In this document: positions 24,665 to 33,227 of the stretch, in pieces
How the letters are laid out: each line of letters starts with the position of its first letter
Position numbering within the stretch: position 1 is the stretch's first letter
Source of the DNA: Clostridiales bacterium
Lineage (GTDB): Bacteria; Bacillota; Clostridia; Oscillospirales; Oscillospiraceae
Reading direction: 5' to 3'
Length of the DNA stretch: 64,000 nucleotides
Assembly: GCA_022785125.1 (NCBI GenBank)
Contig: JALFRA010000035.1
Coordinates: forward strand, 1-64,000
Program-made: the position numbers and the translations under genes
The notes under the pieces: model-generated
The model's database searches: none
What the model saw: the letters and a program-made list of their open reading frames with translations, nothing else
Told to the model about the DNA's origin: nothing

Positions 24665-26575
24665 ATGAGCAACATTACTGAAACGCCTGAGGCGCCGGAG
24701 GTACTGGAGCCCCAGACGCCTCAAAAGCGGCGGTTCCGGCTGAAGTGGCCCAAGCTGACCATGAGTCCCCGGCAATACTGGTGGACTACCATGGTCCTGC
24801 TGATCGTGGTGCCCCTGATCTCCTTCACCATGGTGGAGTATCTGAATTATAACGATCCTTGGAAGGACTTTACCCCCGCCCAGATCCTGCTGAATCTGGT
24901 GTGGTACTACTTTGGTGAGCTGATCTTCTACTTCCTCCGGGGCCGGCGCAGCGGCGCGGTAAAGCTGGGCCTGGGCATCGCCTGGGGCTTCGGCTGCGCC
25001 AACCACTACCTCATTGCATTCCGTGGCCGTACGCTGTTCCCGGGAGATTTCCTCACCCTGGGTACCGCTGCCAACGTGGCGGGCAACTATAACTATTCCC
25101 TGTCCCAGCGGCAGTGGGTGACCCTGATCATAATGATCGCGGTGATCCTGGCCATGAAGGTACTGCCCAACGAGCCCCGGAAAAAGTTCTCATGGAAGGT
25201 GTTCGGAGCCTCGGCGGGAGCGGCCGCGGTGTTCCTGTCGGTGTTTTTCGGCACCAGTATGGTGGAGAAACTGGGGATCGAACCCTCTATGTGGACCACC
25301 CGGGGCAACGGCCTCTTCCTCAACTTTGCCGTGTGCATGAAGTACATGAAGGTGGACAAACCGGACACCTACTCCCAGCAGACCTTAAACGATCTGGGGA
25401 CGGAAAATGTCAGCGACGATCTGTCTGTGACGGTAGTGGACCCGGACGGCACGGTGCGGCCGGTGAACGTCATTGTCATTATGAATGAGTCCTTTTCCGA
25501 CCTGAGTGTGCTGCCGGGGGTGGAGACCAACCAGGACCCCATGCCCTTTATTCGCGCACTGACAGAGGATACCATCAAGGGCTATGCCTATTCCTCGGTG
25601 TTTGGCGGCACCACGGCCAACTCGGAGTATGAGTTCCTCACCGGCAATACCACCGCCTATCTGCCCGCCGGTACGGTACCCTATCAGATGTACGTCTCTG
25701 ACGGGGACCCTACCCTGGTGGGCCAGATGTCCGACCTGGGCTACCACACCATTGCTGCCCATCCTTACCGGTCCTCTGGCTGGAATCGCCCCTCGGTATA
25801 TAAGAACTTCGGCTTTGACGAGGTATATTTTGAAAGAGACTTCCAGAACCGTACCTATATGCGGGGAGATGAGAAATCCGGATATGTCACCGATCAGTGT
25901 GACTATGAGAATCTGATCCGGCTGTATGAGGAGAAGGAGGCGGGGGAGCCCCTGTTCCTCTTCAACGTCACCATGCAGAACCACAGCGGCTATCAGTTGT
26001 CCTGGGACAACCTGCCCCGGGAGGTGTGGCTCACCGGCAGCCTGGAGGGCAGATTTCAGACGGTGAACCAGTACCTGTCCCTCATCTACCAGAGCGACCA
26101 GGCCTTCGAATACCTGATCGACTACTTCTCCCGGGTGGAGGAGCCCACCATGATCCTCCTCTTTGGGGACCACCAGCCCCAGGTGGCCACCAACTTCTAC
26201 ACCGACGTGCTGGGGGAGAACCCGGATACCGCTCTGGCTCAGAAAAAGCAGATGGTACCCTTTGTGCTGTGGGCCAACTACGATATCCCGGAGGCGGATG
26301 GGGTGGAGCTCTCCCTTAACTACCTGTCCGCCCTGCTGATGGATACCGCCAACCTGCCCATGACCGGCTACCAGAAGTTTTTGTCCCGGCTGTGGGAGGC
26401 CGCCCCGGTCATCAATACCGTGGGTGTGCGGGATGGGGAAGGCAACTGGTACGGGGAGAACGAAACGCTGCCCGACCAGTTGGATAAGACCATCCAGGCC
26501 TATAAGGTACTGCTGTATAACAATCTTTTTGATAAATCCAACCGGCTGGAGGATTTCTTCCACCTGGCGGAATAA
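24665..26575 (+). CDS. LTA-synthase-family sulfatase-like phosphoglycerol transferase
   Basis: 636 residues. About five membrane spans within residues 38-205, then an extracellular sulfatase-fold domain. Metal and catalytic marks are VIIVIMNESFSDLS near residue 274, the nucleophile region FGGTTANSEYEFLTGN (Thr near 316), HPYRSSGWNRPSVYKNFGFD, NVTMQNHSGY and LLFGDHQPQ near 500. Enzymes of this group move glycerol-phosphate from phosphatidylglycerol onto teichoic acids or surface glycans. A single gene between two terminators. Which polymer it modifies cannot be told here. Confidence 0.9.
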   Translation: MSNITETPEAPEVLEPQTPQKRRFRLKWPKLTMSPRQYWWTTMVLLIVVPLISFTMVEYLNYNDPWKDFTPAQILLNLVWYYFGELIFYFLRGRRSGAVKLGLGIAWGFGCANHYLIAFRGRTLFPGDFLTLGTAANVAGNYNYSLSQRQWVTLIIMIAVILAMKVLPNEPRKKFSWKVFGASAGAAAVFLSVFFGTSMVEKLGIEPSMWTTRGNGLFLNFAVCMKYMKVDKPDTYSQQTLNDLGTENVSDDLSVTVVDPDGTVRPVNVIVIMNESFSDLSVLPGVETNQDPMPFIRALTEDTIKGYAYSSVFGGTTANSEYEFLTGNTTAYLPAGTVPYQMYVSDGDPTLVGQMSDLGYHTIAAHPYRSSGWNRPSVYKNFGFDEVYFERDFQNRTYMRGDEKSGYVTDQCDYENLIRLYEEKEAGEPLFLFNVTMQNHSGYQLSWDNLPREVWLTGSLEGRFQTVNQYLSLIYQSDQAFEYLIDYFSRVEEPTMILLFGDHQPQVATNFYTDVLGENPDTALAQKKQMVPFVLWANYDIPEADGVELSLNYLSALLMDTANLPMTGYQKFLSRLWEAAPVINTVGVRDGEGNWYGENETLPDQLDKTIQAYKVLLYNNLFDKSNRLEDFFHLAE

Positions 26576-26628
26576 GTAGTGCGCCGACGGAGAAGAAACT
26601 GCTCGGTTTTTGATTTTGTGGCATAACA

Positions 26629-26684
26629 ATGCTCCCTCCATGAGAGACAGCGAAATAAAACGCTGCCTCTCGTGGAGGGAGCAT
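26629..26684. terminator. Long hairpin between convergent genes
   Basis: A 24-bp stem (26629-26652 with 26661-26684) with two positions that remain G-U pairable in one RNA, and an A-rich 8-base loop. No U-run on either strand. Its place between the convergent LTA-synthase-like gene and cysK suggests termination of both. The rest of 26576-26715 shows nothing else. Confidence 0.65.
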
Positions 26685-26715
26685 ATCACGGCCTTTGGGG
26701 GCACGTTTGATTTGG

Positions 26716-27630
26716 TTATGCGTAGATACCGGTGGAGAGGTAGCGCTCGCCGGTGTCGGGCAGAACGGTCACGATGGTCTTGCCCTGGAAGTCAGGCCGC
26801 TTGGAAAGCGCCCGAGCCGCCCAGGCGGCGGCGCCGGAGGAGATGCCCACCAGGACGCCCTCTGCCCGGGCCAGCTCCTTGGCGGCGACAATGGCCTCCG
26901 CACTGGGGACGGTAAGAACCTCATCCACCACACTCCGATCCAGGGTGCCGGGAACAAAGCCTGCGCCGATGCCCTGGATCTTATGAGGGCCGGGCTGGCC
27001 GCCGGACAGGACGGGGGACTCAGCGGGCTCTACCGCCACTACCTTAATGTTGGGGTTCTGCTCCTTCAGGAAGCGGCCCGCGCCGGTGATGGTGCCGCCC
27101 GAGCCTACGCCGGACACCAGTACGTCCACTGTGCCGTCGGTATCCCGCCAGATCTCCGGGCCGGTGGTCTCATAATGGGCCTGGGCGTTGGCGGGGTTAT
27201 TGAACTGGTCGGGCATCCAGGCGGAGGGATCGGCCTCCAGCAGCTCCTTGGCCTTGGCAATGGCACCGCTCATGCCGCGGGCTCCCTCAGTGAGCACCAG
27301 TTCCGCCCCCAGGGCGGACAGCAGGGAGCGGCGCTCCTGGCTCATGGTCTCAGGCATGGTGAGCACCACCCGATAGCCACGCTGACGGCCAATATAGGCC
27401 AGGGCCACACCGGTATTGCCGCTGGTGGGCTCTACAATAGTAGCACCAGGCTTCAGCAGGCCGGCCTCCTCAGCGGCCCGGATCATATACAGGCCGGCCC
27501 GGTCCTTGGCAGAGGACAGGGGATTAAAGCTCTCCAGCTTGCCCCAAACGATGCTGTCAGGGGCAAAGCGCTCCAGGTGGAGCAGGGGGGTATTACCGAT
27601 CAATTCAGGAATGGTATGGGCGATCTTCAT
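26716..27630 (-). CDS. cysK: Cysteine synthase (O-acetylserine sulfhydrylase)
   Basis: 304 residues. A PLP enzyme making cysteine from O-acetylserine and sulfide. The PLP lysine is Lys42 in [11 protein letters not shown], the substrate loop is [13 protein letters not shown] and the phosphate-binding glycine loop is [16 protein letters not shown]. The C-terminal [11 protein letters not shown] is typical of CysK. The usual NPxxSxKDR has SS before AKDR, within family range. RBS AGGAGG. It has its own promoter with a palindromic operator over the -35 box and sits beside the methionine uptake genes. Assigning it to CysK over CysM is likely but not certain. Confidence 0.94.
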   Translation of the reverse strand: MKIAHTIPELIGNTPLLHLERFAPDSIVWGKLESFNPLSSAKDRAGLYMIRAAEEAGLLKPGATIVEPTSGNTGVALAYIGRQRGYRVVLTMPETMSQERRSLLSALGAELVLTEGARGMSGAIAKAKELLEADPSAWMPDQFNNPANAQAHYETTGPEIWRDTDGTVDVLVSGVGSGGTITGAGRFLKEQNPNIKVVAVEPAESPVLSGGQPGPHKIQGIGAGFVPGTLDRSVVDEVLTVPSAEAIVAAKELARAEGVLVGISSGAAAWAARALSKRPDFQGKTIVTVLPDTGERYLSTGIYA

Positions 27631-27668
27631 AGTATATATCCTCCTGGGTGATTTTTTAGGTTGTTATC

Positions 27669-27697
27669 AGCATACCATATAAATCCTATGAATTCAA
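27669..27697 (-). promoter_or_regulatory. Promoter of cysK
   Basis: On the minus strand, -35 TTGAAT (27692-27697), 17-bp spacer, -10 TATGCT (27669-27674), about 35 bases before cysK. Confidence 0.8.
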
Positions 27698-27702
27698 TAG
27701 GA
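27684..27702. promoter_or_regulatory. Palindromic operator at the cysK promoter
   Basis: TCCTAT (27684-27689), 7-bp spacer, ATAGGA (27697-27702), with A/T-rich symmetrical flanks. It overlaps the -35 box. The layout resembles sites of Rrf2-type cysteine regulators such as CymR; the assignment is inference. Confidence 0.65.
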
Positions 27703-27714
27703 ATTTTGGACAAT

Positions 27715-27746
27715 AAACAAGGCCCGCCAGATGGCGGGCCTTGTTT
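27715..27746 (-). terminator. Terminator of metQ
   Basis: A 14-bp perfect stem (27715-27728 with 27733-27746), 4-base loop, 15 bases past the metQ stop. Confidence 0.85.
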
Positions 27747-27760
27747 TGATGTTTAGAAAA

Positions 27761-28624
27761 TCAGAACATGGGAACGACGGCGCCGGGCCAGGTCTCTTCC
27801 ATAAAGGTCTTGACCTCATCGCTCTTCAGAGCGGCCACCAGGGCCTGGATGGCGGGATCGTTCTCCTTGCCCTCCTTAACAGCCAGCACGTTGACGTAAG
27901 CCTGAGCGGCCTCGCCGTCGGTGGACTCCACAGCCAGAGCGTCGGCGGCGTTCAGACCGGCCTGCAGAGCGTAGTTGCCGTTGATAACGGCCAGATCCAG
28001 GCTGTCCAGAGAACGGGGCAGCTGAGCGGCCTCCAGCTCCTGGATGTCCAGGTTCTTGGGATTCTCGGCGATGTCCAGCTTGGTGGCGGTGAGACCCACG
28101 CCTTCCTTCAGGGTGATCAGGCCCTCCTGCTGGAGCAGGAGCAGAGCGCGGCCCTCATTGGTGGGATCGTTGGGTACACCAATGACAGCGCCGTCAGGCA
28201 GGTCGGCCAGAGAGACGGTCTTGCCGGCATAGATGCCGAAGGGCTCATAGTGCAGGTCAGCCACGCTTACCAGATGGGTGCCGTTCTCAGTGTTGAAGTC
28301 GTTCAGGTAGGTAATGTGCTGGAAGTAGTTGGCGTCCACCTGGCCGTCCTCGGTAACCATGTTGGGCTGGATGTAATCAGTGAACTCCTGGATCTCCAGG
28401 GTAATGCCCTGCTCAGCCAGGACCTCCTTGGCGACCTTCAGGATCTCAGCGTGAGGGGTGGGGGAAGCGGCCACCTTGATGACGGTGCCCTCCAGAGAGG
28501 CGCTGTTCTCGGCGCCGGGGGTCTGGGAGTTGCCGGCGGGGGTGTTGGCGGTGCCGCCGCCGCAGCCAGCCAGCAGGCCAAAGGACAGAGCGCCGGTCAG
28601 GAGCAGAGAGACAAACTTCTTCAT
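27761..28624 (-). CDS. metQ: Methionine ABC transporter substrate-binding lipoprotein
   Basis: 287 residues. Lipobox LLAGC (MKKFVSLLLTGALSFGLLAGC), a Gly/Asn/Thr linker, then the NlpA/MetQ domain: IKVAASPTPHAEILK, LEIQEFTDYIQPN, ANYFQHITYLNDFN, GAVIGVPNDPTNEGRALLLL. MetQ binds methionine outside the membrane and delivers it to MetNI. The start at 28624 has AAAAGGAG upstream and begins the signal peptide. It is not co-transcribed with metNI: a terminator, its own promoter and a T-box leader with a methionine specifier lie between. The leader strongly supports methionine as substrate. Confidence 0.95.
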   Translation of the reverse strand: MKKFVSLLLTGALSFGLLAGCGGGTANTPAGNSQTPGAENSASLEGTVIKVAASPTPHAEILKVAKEVLAEQGITLEIQEFTDYIQPNMVTEDGQVDANYFQHITYLNDFNTENGTHLVSVADLHYEPFGIYAGKTVSLADLPDGAVIGVPNDPTNEGRALLLLQQEGLITLKEGVGLTATKLDIAENPKNLDIQELEAAQLPRSLDSLDLAVINGNYALQAGLNAADALAVESTDGEAAQAYVNVLAVKEGKENDPAIQALVAALKSDEVKTFMEETWPGAVVPMF

Positions 28625-28673
28625 GGTACATTTCTCCTTTTCGTTTCTTGAAGTGCTGCCCAAATTTGAGTAC

Positions 28674-28966
28674 AAAAAAACGCCCTTGAAACAAATTCAA
28701 GGACGAGAGCTTTCCGCTTCGTGGTACCACCTTGCTTCACCACTGCCTCGCGACAGGGGCCTTATGGAGTACAGCCATACTCCTGCGCGCTGACGGGCGC
28801 ACCCGTCGCAGCCTATACCTTGCGGTAGTCGGTGCGCCGCTCCGAGACCATCTTCACCAAAACCTTCCGTACCCGTTCCCACCATACCGGGCTCTCTGTG
28901 CCGTATCTTTCTGGCTACTCTTCTCTTCATTGCGTTTGAGGGGCGTATTCAGTTCTCACTGGGTTG
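28674..28966 (-). ncRNA. T-box leader (methionine specifier) of metQ
   Basis: On the minus strand the leader has the family elements in order. AATGAAGAGAAGAGTA starts Stem I. CAGAGAGCC and a GGTGG segment form the Stem I distal loops. GGTGAAG-ATG-GTCTCGG carries the specifier codon ATG (plus-strand 28849-28851). AAGGTGGTACCACG is the T-box (28720-28733). The terminator stem CCTTGAA/TTCAAGG (28684-28690, 28696-28702) is followed by seven Us (28674-28680). Uncharged Met-tRNA should favour the antiterminator and switch metQ on when methionine is scarce. Confidence 0.93.
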
Positions 28967-28971
28967 CAATT

Positions 28972-29000
28972 AGTTTACAACTGAGAGCCGTTGCTGTCAA
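28972..29000 (-). promoter_or_regulatory. Promoter of the T-box-metQ unit
   Basis: On the minus strand, -35 TTGACA (28995-29000), 17-bp spacer, -10 TAAACT (28972-28977). Confidence 0.87.
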
Positions 29001-29014
29001 GCGGTCACATTGAC

Positions 29015-29053
29015 TAAAAAAATATCCGGCAAACCAAATAGTTTGCCGGATAT
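29015..29053 (-). terminator. Terminator of metN-metI
   Basis: A 13-bp perfect stem (29022-29034 with 29041-29053), followed on the minus strand by seven Us (29015-29021), 8 bases past the metI stop. Confidence 0.92.
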
Positions 29054-29060
29054 CACAAAT

Positions 29061-29840
29061 TTACAGCAGGCCGTTGGGCTCCCGCTTTTCTGCATCAATT
29101 TTATGGGAGACCGATTTGGAGCGGCGTTTTTTGCCGCCCTTGTCGGTGATGCGGTGGTCCAGGCCGACGGCAATCTTGGTGCCGATGGTCTGGAAGACCT
29201 GGACCAGAATGACGATGAGGACCACTGCCACAAACATAACACCGTAGTTATACTTGTTATAGCCATAGTTAATGGCGATTTTACCCAGTCCGCCGCCGCC
29301 GATAAAGCCAGCCATGGAGCCGTAGCCCAGGATGGTAATGAGAGCAGTGACAAAGCCGGCTACCAGACCGGGCTTGCTTTCGGGCAGGATCACCTTCCAG
29401 ATAATTTGGAAAGGGGTACAGCCCATGGACTGAGCGGCTTCGATGACACCCTTGTCCACCTCTCGCAGGGAGGTCTCCACCAGTCGGGCCACAAAGGGAG
29501 CGGCGGCGGCCACCAGAGGCAGGATGGCGGCAGGGGTGCCGATGGTGGTACCGATGATGGGCTTGAACACGGGCAGGAGCATCATCATCAGAATGAGGAA
29601 GGGGACTGAGCGAAGAATATTGATGACGATGTTGATAAACTTCATCAGGGGGCCGGGCAGGGGGCGCACGCCGTCCTTTTCGCCGGCCACCAGGATCACA
29701 CCTAGGATCAGGCCCAGCAGACAAGCCAGCACAGTGGCCAGCACGGTGGAGTAAATGGTTTCCCAGATGCCATAGAGCATCTCCTGCTGCATGGCGGGCT
29801 CGGTAAGGGCGGCCATCATTTGGTTCAGAAACTTATCCAT
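29061..29840 (-). CDS. metI: Methionine ABC transporter permease
   Basis: 259 residues. About five membrane spans and the cytosolic coupling loop with the EAA pattern (GVIEAAQSMGCTPFQIIWKVILPESKPGLVAG), preceded by LRSVPFLILMMMLLPVF as in MetI. The C-terminus has a basic cytosolic extension of about 35 residues (ITDKGGKKRRSKSV...) beyond the last span, longer than in E. coli MetI. It overlaps the metN stop by 8 bases and ends at a strong terminator. Confidence 0.94.
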   Translation of the reverse strand: MDKFLNQMMAALTEPAMQQEMLYGIWETIYSTVLATVLACLLGLILGVILVAGEKDGVRPLPGPLMKFINIVINILRSVPFLILMMMLLPVFKPIIGTTIGTPAAILPLVAAAAPFVARLVETSLREVDKGVIEAAQSMGCTPFQIIWKVILPESKPGLVAGFVTALITILGYGSMAGFIGGGGLGKIAINYGYNKYNYGVMFVAVVLIVILVQVFQTIGTKIAVGLDHRITDKGGKKRRSKSVSHKIDAEKREPNGLL

Positions 29841-30837
29841 GATAGTCGGGCACCTCCTCCACAGTCACGTCCTTCTGGGCGCGGAGATAATTCATGGCCT
29901 TGGAGGCCTCGGTTTTGTCCTCCGGCAGGCCCAGCAGCATGGAGCCAAAGGCTTTGCCGTTCACATTGCGGGTATCGGCACCCAGAATGTTGACCTTGAC
30001 CCCGCAGTCGATGGCCAGGGAGGCGATGAGAGGCTCGTAGGAGGAGCCGCCGTTGAACACCACCCGCACCACATTGGCCACGGGGAACTGGTCGATATGG
30101 GCCCCCTCGGGGAATACCAGCTTGCGGCCTGCCTCGGTCTTGGGGTTGGAGAAAACCTCCTCCACCGTGCCGGTCTCCACCATATGCCCGTGGTCCAGAA
30201 TGGCCACGTGGGTGCAGATCTCCTCCACCACCGCCATCTCGTGGGTGATGACCACCACGGTGATGCCAAGACGCTGATTGATGTCCTGGATCAGCTTCAG
30301 GATAGAGCGGGTGGTGGTGGGGTCCAGAGCGGAAGTGGCCTCGTCACACAGCAGCATCTTGGGGTTGGAGGCCAGAGCACGGGCGATGGCGATGCGCTGC
30401 TTCTGGCCGCCGGACAGCTGGGCGGGGTAGGCGTTGGCCTTGTCGGGCAGGCCCACGATGTCCAGGTACTCCAGAGCACGCTTTTTGGCCTCCGAAGCCG
30501 GGACGCCGGCGATCTCCATGGGGAAGCAGATGTTCTTCAGGCAGGTCCGCTGCATCAGCAGGTTGAACTGCTGGAAAATCATGCTGATGGACCGGCGGGT
30601 CTGGCGCAGACGGGCGGGGGAGAGCTCCATCAGGTTCTCCCCGTCGATGAGGACCTCTCCCTGGGTGGGCCGCTCCAGCAGGTTGATGCAGCGCACCAGG
30701 GTGGATTTACCCGCGCCGCTCATGCCGACGATACCAAAGATATCCCCGTCCCCAATGGTCAGGTTGATATCCGACAGGGCCTCAAAGTCCCCGTCCGCCG
30801 TGGGAAAGACCTTGGATAAGTGTTTCAGTTCGATCAC
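29833..30837 (-). CDS. metN: Methionine ABC transporter ATP-binding protein
   Basis: 334 residues from the GTG at 30837, chosen because AAGGAG lies 9 bases upstream; the frame extends to a TTG at 30888 without a good site. Walker A GMSGAGKS is at residues 38-45, Q-loop IFQQFNLLMQRT, signature LSGGQKQRIAIARA, Walker B MLLCDEATSALD and switch His in VITHEMAV. A C-terminal NIL domain (about residues 255-334, VVRVVFNGGSSYEPLI...) normally binds methionine and inhibits transport in MetN. First gene of metN-metI. Confidence 0.95.
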   Translation of the reverse strand: MIELKHLSKVFPTADGDFEALSDINLTIGDGDIFGIVGMSGAGKSTLVRCINLLERPTQGEVLIDGENLMELSPARLRQTRRSISMIFQQFNLLMQRTCLKNICFPMEIAGVPASEAKKRALEYLDIVGLPDKANAYPAQLSGGQKQRIAIARALASNPKMLLCDEATSALDPTTTRSILKLIQDINQRLGITVVVITHEMAVVEEICTHVAILDHGHMVETGTVEEVFSNPKTEAGRKLVFPEGAHIDQFPVANVVRVVFNGGSSYEPLIASLAIDCGVKVNILGADTRNVNGKAFGSMLLGLPEDKTEASKAMNYLRAQKDVTVEEVPDYHG

Positions 30838-30914
30838 AGGTCTGTTCTCCTTCGTCTGATTTGTATGTAATACCTCCGGTTTTGACAAAACACCGGGATG
30901 TTTGCATCGGGAAT

Positions 30915-30943
30915 ATTCTATGACAACCGGGACGGGCTGTCAA
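30915..30943 (-). promoter_or_regulatory. Promoter of metN-metI
   Basis: On the minus strand, -35 TTGACA (30938-30943), 17-bp spacer, -10 TAGAAT (30915-30920). The leader of about 70 bases shows no T-box or S-box. Confidence 0.87.
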
Positions 30944-30964
30944 GGTGTTTCGGGGCGGAAGAGA

Positions 30965-30991
30965 GGGGGCGATGTGGGCATCGGCCCCTAC
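30965..30991. repeat. REP-like short palindromic element, copy 1
   Basis: GGGGGCGATG-TGGGCATCGGCCCCTAC: GC-rich arms around a short centre ending in CCCCTAC, sharing its layout and 3' end with the copies near 34.9 and 39.2 kb. It lies between metN and rpsR. Confidence 0.55.
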
Positions 30992-31012
30992 AGGGATGCT
31001 GGAGAATGGTCA

Positions 31013-31050
31013 GAGCAAAAAGAAACAGCCGGGCCATTGGCCCGGCTGTT
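31013..31050 (-). terminator. Terminator of the rpsF-ssb-rpsR operon
   Basis: A 12-bp perfect stem (31024-31035 with 31039-31050), followed on the minus strand by a U-rich run (A-run near 31015-31023), 12 bases past the rpsR stop. Confidence 0.9.
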
Positions 31051-31061
31051 CAATGACGCTA

Positions 31062-31301
31062 TTAGTCGGTCACGAAGGGCAGCAGCGCGATCTGACGAGC
31101 ACGCTTGATGGCCTCAGTGAGCTGACGCTGATGCATGGCGCAGGTGCCGGTGGTGCGGCGGGGCAGAATCTTGCTCCGCTCGGACAGGAACCGACGCAGC
31201 TTCACGGCGTCCTTATAGTCGATGTGCTCCACCTTGTCCACACAGAAGGTGCAGACCTTGCGGCGCTTACGGCCGCGGGGGCGCTCTCTATCCATAGCCA
31301 T
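31062..31301 (-). CDS. rpsR: 30S ribosomal protein S18
   Basis: 79 residues. A 30S platform protein that pairs with S6. Family signature: [60 protein letters not shown]. The N-terminus carries a Cys pair region (KVCTFC), one of the zinc-type S18 forms in part. RBS AAGGGAGG. Last gene of the conserved rpsF-ssb-rpsR operon. Confidence 0.97.
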   Translation of the reverse strand: MAMDRERPRGRKRRKVCTFCVDKVEHIDYKDAVKLRRFLSERSKILPRRTTGTCAMHQRQLTEAIKRARQIALLPFVTD

Positions 31302-31376
31302 AACTGGAAAACCTCCCTTGTTCCGGGCCTATAGTCCGGCTTGTTTTATGATGCGGCATCCGCCGCTGTGTTCGGT

Positions 31377-31859
31377 TTAGAAGGGCAATTCGCCGTCATC
31401 CTCGGTGAGTTCGGCAAACTGGTCGCCGCCGGCAGGGGCGGAATAGCCGCCGCCAACAGGGGCCGCGGGGGGCGCATAGCCGCCGGGCGTGCCGTAGCCG
31501 CCGGAGGGCGCGCTATATCCGCCGCCCTCGGCGTCCCGCTTGGAGTCGCCAAAATACACGTTGTCGGCCACCACCTCGGCAGTGCGGCGCTTGTTGCCGT
31601 CCCGGTCGGTCCAGTCACGCAGCTGGAGCCGGCCCTCCACCACGGCCATACGGCCCTTGGTGAGAAAACGGGAGACAAATTCCGCCGTCTGACGCCAGGC
31701 CACGATATCAATGAAATCGGTGGCCTTTTCGCCGGTGGTCTTGTCCTTAAAGTCCCGGTCCACAGCCAGAGAGAAGGAGGCCACGGCCGTCCCGGTCTGA
31801 GTGTGCCGGAGTTCAGGGTCACGGGTCAGACGGCCCATGAGAATAATACGGTTCAGCAT
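31377..31859 (-). CDS. ssb: Single-stranded DNA-binding protein
   Basis: 160 residues. N-terminal OB fold of about 105 residues (MLNRIILMGRLTRDPELRHTQTGTAVASFSLAV..., FIDIVAWRQTAEFVSRFLTKGRMAVVEGRLQLRDW), then a Gly/Tyr/Ala/Pro-rich disordered linker and the acidic tip DDGELPF that docks repair and replication proteins. It binds ssDNA as a tetramer. Located between rpsF and rpsR, 15 bases after rpsF. Confidence 0.97.
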   Translation of the reverse strand: MLNRIILMGRLTRDPELRHTQTGTAVASFSLAVDRDFKDKTTGEKATDFIDIVAWRQTAEFVSRFLTKGRMAVVEGRLQLRDWTDRDGNKRRTAEVVADNVYFGDSKRDAEGGGYSAPSGGYGTPGGYAPPAAPVGGGYSAPAGGDQFAELTEDDGELPF

Positions 31860-31874
31860 GAAGCCTCTCCTCTC

Positions 31875-32171
31875 TTACTCGTCCTTGCAGACGATCAGGG
31901 AGCGCATCACACCGTCAGTGATCCGCAGGATACGATCCAGCTCACGGGGGAACTCGGGCTTGGACTCGAAAGTCATCAGCACATAGTAGCCCTCGGTCAG
32001 GTCATTGATGGGATAGGCCAGGTGGCGCTTGCCCCACTCGTCGACCTCAGCCAGGGTGCCGTTCTGCTCCACCAGAGTCTTGAACTTCTGCACCATGGCA
32101 GCAGTGGCCTCCTCGCCCAGGTTGGGATTGAGGATGTAGACCACCTCGTAGTTACCGCTGAGTTTTGCCAT
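31875..32171 (-). CDS. rpsF: 30S ribosomal protein S6
   Basis: 98 residues. Family features: YEVVYILNPNLGEEATAAMVQKFKTLVEQNGTLAEVDEWGKRHLAYPINDLTEGYYVLMTFESKPEFPRELDRILRITDGVMRSLIV. It binds S18 and 16S rRNA. RBS AAGGAGG with a good spacer. First gene of the operon, behind a strong promoter. The leader of about 75 bases has two stable hairpins (one GGCTTGT/ACAAGCC, one GC-rich), which could be the known S6:S18 autoregulatory leader, although I could not match its conserved core. Confidence 0.96.
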   Translation of the reverse strand: MAKLSGNYEVVYILNPNLGEEATAAMVQKFKTLVEQNGTLAEVDEWGKRHLAYPINDLTEGYYVLMTFESKPEFPRELDRILRITDGVMRSLIVCKDE

Positions 32172-32250
32172 TTTCTTTGCACCTCCTTATGGACATATGG
32201 CCCCCGCCCTCTGCGGGAGCAAGGATGGCTTGTCACAAACAAGCCCTATT

Positions 32251-32278
32251 ATTATATAAGATATTTGGAAAAAGTCAA
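32251..32278 (-). promoter_or_regulatory. Promoter of the rpsF operon
   Basis: On the minus strand, -35 TTGACT (32273-32278), 16-bp spacer, exact -10 TATAAT (32251-32256). Confidence 0.88.
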
Positions 32279-32418
32279 GATTTTTTCGCGGAAAAATAAA
32301 AAATAAAAAACTTTCAGATTCTGTGCAATATTTGGGCGGCCTGCCCCATTGTATAGGCAGAAGGGCCGGTGAGGCCCATGAAGGAAATCAAAAATTTCAT
32401 TGTAAAGGAGTGTTTCAC

Positions 32419-33198
32419 ATGAAAAGAGGATTTGGAACAGGTTTTGTGTCCGGTATGCTGGTTGTAGCTTTGGCAGTGGGATTGGGAATGACCGCGATGG
32501 CGGCTACCAGAACCATTAAAGTGGAAGACGACATTCAGGTGACCCTGAACGGTGCGCGGTTCCAACCCAGGGATGCCGATGGAAACAAGGTGCCCCTCTT
32601 CTCCTACAACGGCACCACCTATGCCCCTGTCCGGGCCATCTGCGAGGCCGCCGGCCTGAAGGTGGATTACGATTCCGCTACCTATACCGCCGTGCTTACC
32701 ACTCAGGACCAGTATATCGCCTCCACCCCCGGCGCATCCAATTATATTACGGTGGAAAAGGCCAAGAGCGCGGCCCTCAATCATGCAGGCGTGAAGGCCA
32801 GCGAGGCTATCTTTGTGAAGGCTGGACTGGATTGGGATGATGGCCGGGTGTACTACGAGGTAGAGTTCTATGCCGGCAATACTGAGTACGACTACGATAT
32901 TGACGCGGTGAGCGGCGCGGTGCTCTCCTATGATCGGGAGTGGGATGACTTCTCCCTGAAGGGTAGCGGCAGCAGCGGCACCGCCACCCAGGACGACCTG
33001 ATCAGCGAGTCCAAGGCCAAGCAGATCGCCTTGGCCAAAGCGCCTGCCGGTACCACCGTGGTCAAGTGCAAGCTGGACCGGGACGATGGCCGGTATGTGT
33101 ACGAGATTAAGATGCGCAACGGCAACATGGAGTACGACTGCGACATCAACGCGGTTACCGGTGTGATCATCGACTGGGATGCCGACCGGGACGACTGA
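32419..33198 (+). CDS. Secreted protein with stalk-like and two PepSY domains
   Basis: 259 residues. Signal peptide or N-terminal anchor (FGTGFVSGMLVVALAVGLGMTAMA), then a region like the N-terminal domain of copper amine oxidase / stalk proteins (VTLNGARFQPRDADGNKVPLFSYNGTTYAPVRAICEAAG). Two PepSY domains follow at about 117-190 and 200-258, each ending in DYDIDAVSGAV- or DCDINAVTGVI-type strands rich in Asp. PepSY domains often inhibit peptidases or act as extracytoplasmic folding aids. The start at 32419 has AAAGGAG and begins the signal. Single gene ended by a strong terminator; no clear promoter found. Confidence 0.85.
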   Translation: MKRGFGTGFVSGMLVVALAVGLGMTAMAATRTIKVEDDIQVTLNGARFQPRDADGNKVPLFSYNGTTYAPVRAICEAAGLKVDYDSATYTAVLTTQDQYIASTPGASNYITVEKAKSAALNHAGVKASEAIFVKAGLDWDDGRVYYEVEFYAGNTEYDYDIDAVSGAVLSYDREWDDFSLKGSGSSGTATQDDLISESKAKQIALAKAPAGTTVVKCKLDRDDGRYVYEIKMRNGNMEYDCDINAVTGVIIDWDADRDD

Positions 33199-33227
33199 TC
33201 CGGTGACACAGACAAGTAAATAAAGCA

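Noticed and set aside
30838..30914. S-box/SAM riboswitch or T-box before metN
   Set aside because: The leader is only about 70 bases and lacks the conserved elements; only a small GC/A-T hairpin is visible.
32172..32250. Firm call of an S6:S18 autoregulatory leader before rpsF
   Set aside because: Two stable hairpins exist, but I could not confirm the conserved unpaired core of the known leader, so it is only mentioned under rpsF.
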